Below, one piece after another: positions 5,228 through 6,902 of a stretch of DNA of 6,902 nt. Every line of letters begins with the position of its first letter. Within the stretch, counting starts at the first letter, position 1. A program made the position numbers and the translations under genes. Source of the DNA: Planctomycetota bacterium (GTDB lineage Bacteria; Planctomycetota; Phycisphaerae; Phycisphaerales; Phycisphaeraceae); contig JAJUHR010000098.1 of the NCBI GenBank assembly GCA_029267795.1, positions 1 to 6,902 of the forward strand, in the 5' to 3' direction. Below the pieces are notes generated by a model, which worked only from the letters and a program-made list of their open reading frames with translations, had not been told where the DNA came from and made no database searches.

Positions 5228-6902
5228 TTAGGTGGCAACCGCTGTCGCTTCAGCCTCCCACTGCACCAGCCCCATCGATTCCACCTCCACGCCCTTGGAA
5301 ACCTCGTTGTAACCCATCACCGCAACGTTTGGAAGGTGCGGCTCCAACAGACGACGCACCGCGGCACGGACCTGCGGCGAAGCCAGCACCACCGGATGAT
5401 GCCCCGCCTGGATCAGCCCCTGCAACTCCTGGACAATCGACGTCGTGATCCGGTTCGCCACCGCCGGCGGCATCGCCATCGTCGAACCCTCCGGCCCACG
5501 CTCGATGAACCCGTTGATCTGGTCCTCCAACACCGGGTCCAGGCTCACGCAGAACAGCTTCGGCTTCATCGGCGACTTGCCCGCCAGCTGCGGGTCGATC
5601 GGCACCATCTCCACGTACTGGCTGCAGATCGTCCGCCGCAGCGCGTTCCGCACGTACTCCGTCAGCACCTCCAGGTCGCGCGTGCGGCCGACCCAGTCGC
5701 CCAGGGTTTCGACGATCGTCTCCATGTCCCGGATCGGCACCCGCTCGCGCAACAGGCTCTGCAGCACCTTTTGCAGCTCCCCGGGCTTGACCTGGGGCGA
5801 ATCCCCCCCGAGCACTTCGTCCACCAGCTTCGGGGCCCGCTGTTTCAGCTGGGCGACCAGGTTGTTCGTCTCTTCGCGCGTCAGCAGCTCGTACGCGTGG
5901 GCCTTGACCACCTCGGTCAGGTGCGTCGCCAGCACGCTGGTCGGGTCCACCACCGTGTAATTCAGCGACTCGGCCCGCTGCTTCTGCCCCGGGTCGATCC
6001 ACACGGCCTCGAGGCCGAAGGCCGGCTCGCGGGTCTTGATCCCCTGCAACGTCCCGCGGTCCCGGTCGATCAGGCCGCTGTCCATCGCCAGGAAGTGGCC
6101 CGGGTAGATCACCCCCGAAGCCACCGTGTTCCCCCGCACCTTGACGTTGTAATCCTGCGGCTGCAGCTGCATGTTGTCGCGGATGCGCACCGGCGGCATT
6201 ACCAGGCCCAGCTCGCCCGCCAGCTGCCGACGGATCATCGTGATCCGGTCCAGCAGGTTCCCGCCCTGCGTCGTATCCACCAGCCGCACCAGCGCGTAGC
6301 CCACCTCCAGCTCCAGCGTGTCGACCGTCAGCATCTGCTCCACGGGGGCCGCAGGGGGCTGCTTGTTCTCCGCCTGCTTCGCCGCTGCCGCCTTCGCCTT
6401 GGCGCCGCGGTCTTTGCTCCACGCCACCCCGCCCACCACCGCGGCCGCAGCCACCATCGGCACAAAAGGCAGGCCCGTGAACGCCATGAACCCCAGGAAC
6501 GCCGACGTGATCCACAGCGCCGTGGACCGGCTGGTCAGCTGCCCGCTCAGCTCGGTGCCCAGGTCCTGACGGCCGCTCGACCGCGTCACCAACAGGCCCG
6601 CCGCGATCGAGATCACGAACGCCGGCAACTGGCTCACCAGCCCGTCGCCGATCGTCAGCTTGGTGAACACTTCCGCCGCGTCCGCGATCGACCAGCCCTT
6701 TTCCAACACGCCCACCGCGAACCCGCCGACGATGTTCACCAGCGTGATGATGATGCCCGCCACCGCATCGCCCCGGACGAACTTGGCCGCACCGTCCATC
6801 GCCCCGTAGAAGTCCGCCTCCTGCGCGATCATCTGCCGCCGCCGCCGGGCCTCCGCCTCGTTGATCAGCCCCGCGTTCAGGTCCGCGTCGATCGCCATCT
6901 GC
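5228..6902 (-). CDS. flhA: Flagellar type III export gate protein FlhA, N-terminus cut off by window edge
   Basis: Integral membrane protein of the flagellar type III export gate. It couples proton flow to export, and its cytoplasmic domain docks chaperone-substrate complexes. The visible part is 557 codons; the frame stays open through the right edge with a Gln codon before MAIDADLNAG, so Met 6898 is internal. About 160 N-terminal residues (first membrane helices and FHIPEP signature) are missing, judging by the usual family length near 700. Numbered from MAIDADLNAG, FVRGDAVAGI is at 41-50; its Asp44 seems to correspond to the Asp essential for export in Salmonella FlhA (recalled position). 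Membrane segments follow at roughly 45-65, 90-108 and 128-156. A Lys/Ala-rich linker leads to the cytoplasmic domain from about 190, with LELEVGYALV and YPGHFLAMDSG. The end, GYNEVSKGVEVESMGLV, is typical. Stop TAA lies 15 nt before flhF. Confidence 0.97.
   Translation of the reverse strand, partial: QMAIDADLNAGLINEAEARRRRQMIAQEADFYGAMDGAAKFVRGDAVAGIIITLVNIVGGFAVGVLEKGWSIADAAEVFTKLTIGDGLVSQLPAFVISIAAGLLVTRSSGRQDLGTELSGQLTSRSTALWITSAFLGFMAFTGLPFVPMVAAAAVVGGVAWSKDRGAKAKAAAAKQAENKQPPAAPVEQMLTVDTLELEVGYALVRLVDTTQGGNLLDRITMIRRQLAGELGLVMPPVRIRDNMQLQPQDYNVKVRGNTVASGVIYPGHFLAMDSGLIDRDRGTLQGIKTREPAFGLEAVWIDPGQKQRAESLNYTVVDPTSVLATHLTEVVKAHAYELLTREETNNLVAQLKQRAPKLVDEVLGGDSPQVKPGELQKVLQSLLRERVPIRDMETIVETLGDWVGRTRDLEVLTEYVRNALRRTICSQYVEMVPIDPQLAGKSPMKPKLFCVSLDPVLEDQINGFIERGPEGSTMAMPPAVANRITTSIVQELQGLIQAGHHPVVLASPQVRAAVRRLLEPHLPNVAVMGYNEVSKGVEVESMGLVQWEAEATAVAT

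Noticed and set aside
5250..6515. Minus-strand frame of 421 codons within flhA
   Set aside because: Gly/Ala/Arg/Asp-rich out-of-frame product; the flhA frame is certain.
1..6902. CRISPR array, tRNA/rRNA, transposase, defence or toxin-antitoxin system
   Set aside because: No regularly spaced direct repeats, no cloverleaf or rRNA segments, and all long real frames are accounted for by flagellar genes and argS.

Overview
The window is a high-GC bacterial chromosomal segment in which every gene I can support reads on the minus strand, from the right edge to the left. In transcription order it holds the C-terminal part of flhA, then flhF, flhG, a small two-helix membrane protein of unknown function, a FliA/WhiG-family flagellar sigma factor, and, after a repeat-containing gap, the 5' three quarters of argS. 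The gene order flhA-flhF-flhG-sigma is common to many flagellated bacteria. The high GC, the non-ATG starts, the small membrane gene before the sigma gene and the style of the intergenic repeat (GGCTGGGG...GAGCGAAGCGA arms) remind me most of Planctomycetota. This placement is from memory of similar genomes and is only moderately secure.

Layout, right to left: flhA (partial, 6902-5228) encodes the export-gate protein of the flagellar type III secretion system. After 15 nt comes flhF (5212-3902, TTG start behind a clear SD), an SRP-like GTPase. It overlaps flhG (3908-3057) by 7 nt. FlhG is the MinD-like ATPase that normally controls FlhF and flagellar number; it keeps the DQAxxLR activator motif. 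About 60 nt further on there is a good sigma70-type promoter (2997-2970). It appears to start a shorter transcript for the small membrane protein (best start is an unusual ATT at 2922) and the sigma factor (2513-1701). A 94-nt leader with several small hairpins separates those two genes.

From 1700 to 1346 there is no gene. Most of this gap is a 197-bp imperfect inverted repeat (1396-1592), which looks like a non-autonomous or REP-like element. argS then starts at GTG 1345 and runs off the left edge.

Functionally, FlhA is part of the export apparatus, FlhF/FlhG place and count flagella, and the sigma factor switches on late flagellar genes. argS is a housekeeping neighbour. I found no CRISPR array, tRNA, rRNA, transposase, toxin-antitoxin or defence module. 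The points most worth a second look are the unrecognised small membrane gene with its possible ATT start and own promoter, and the inverted repeat upstream of argS.
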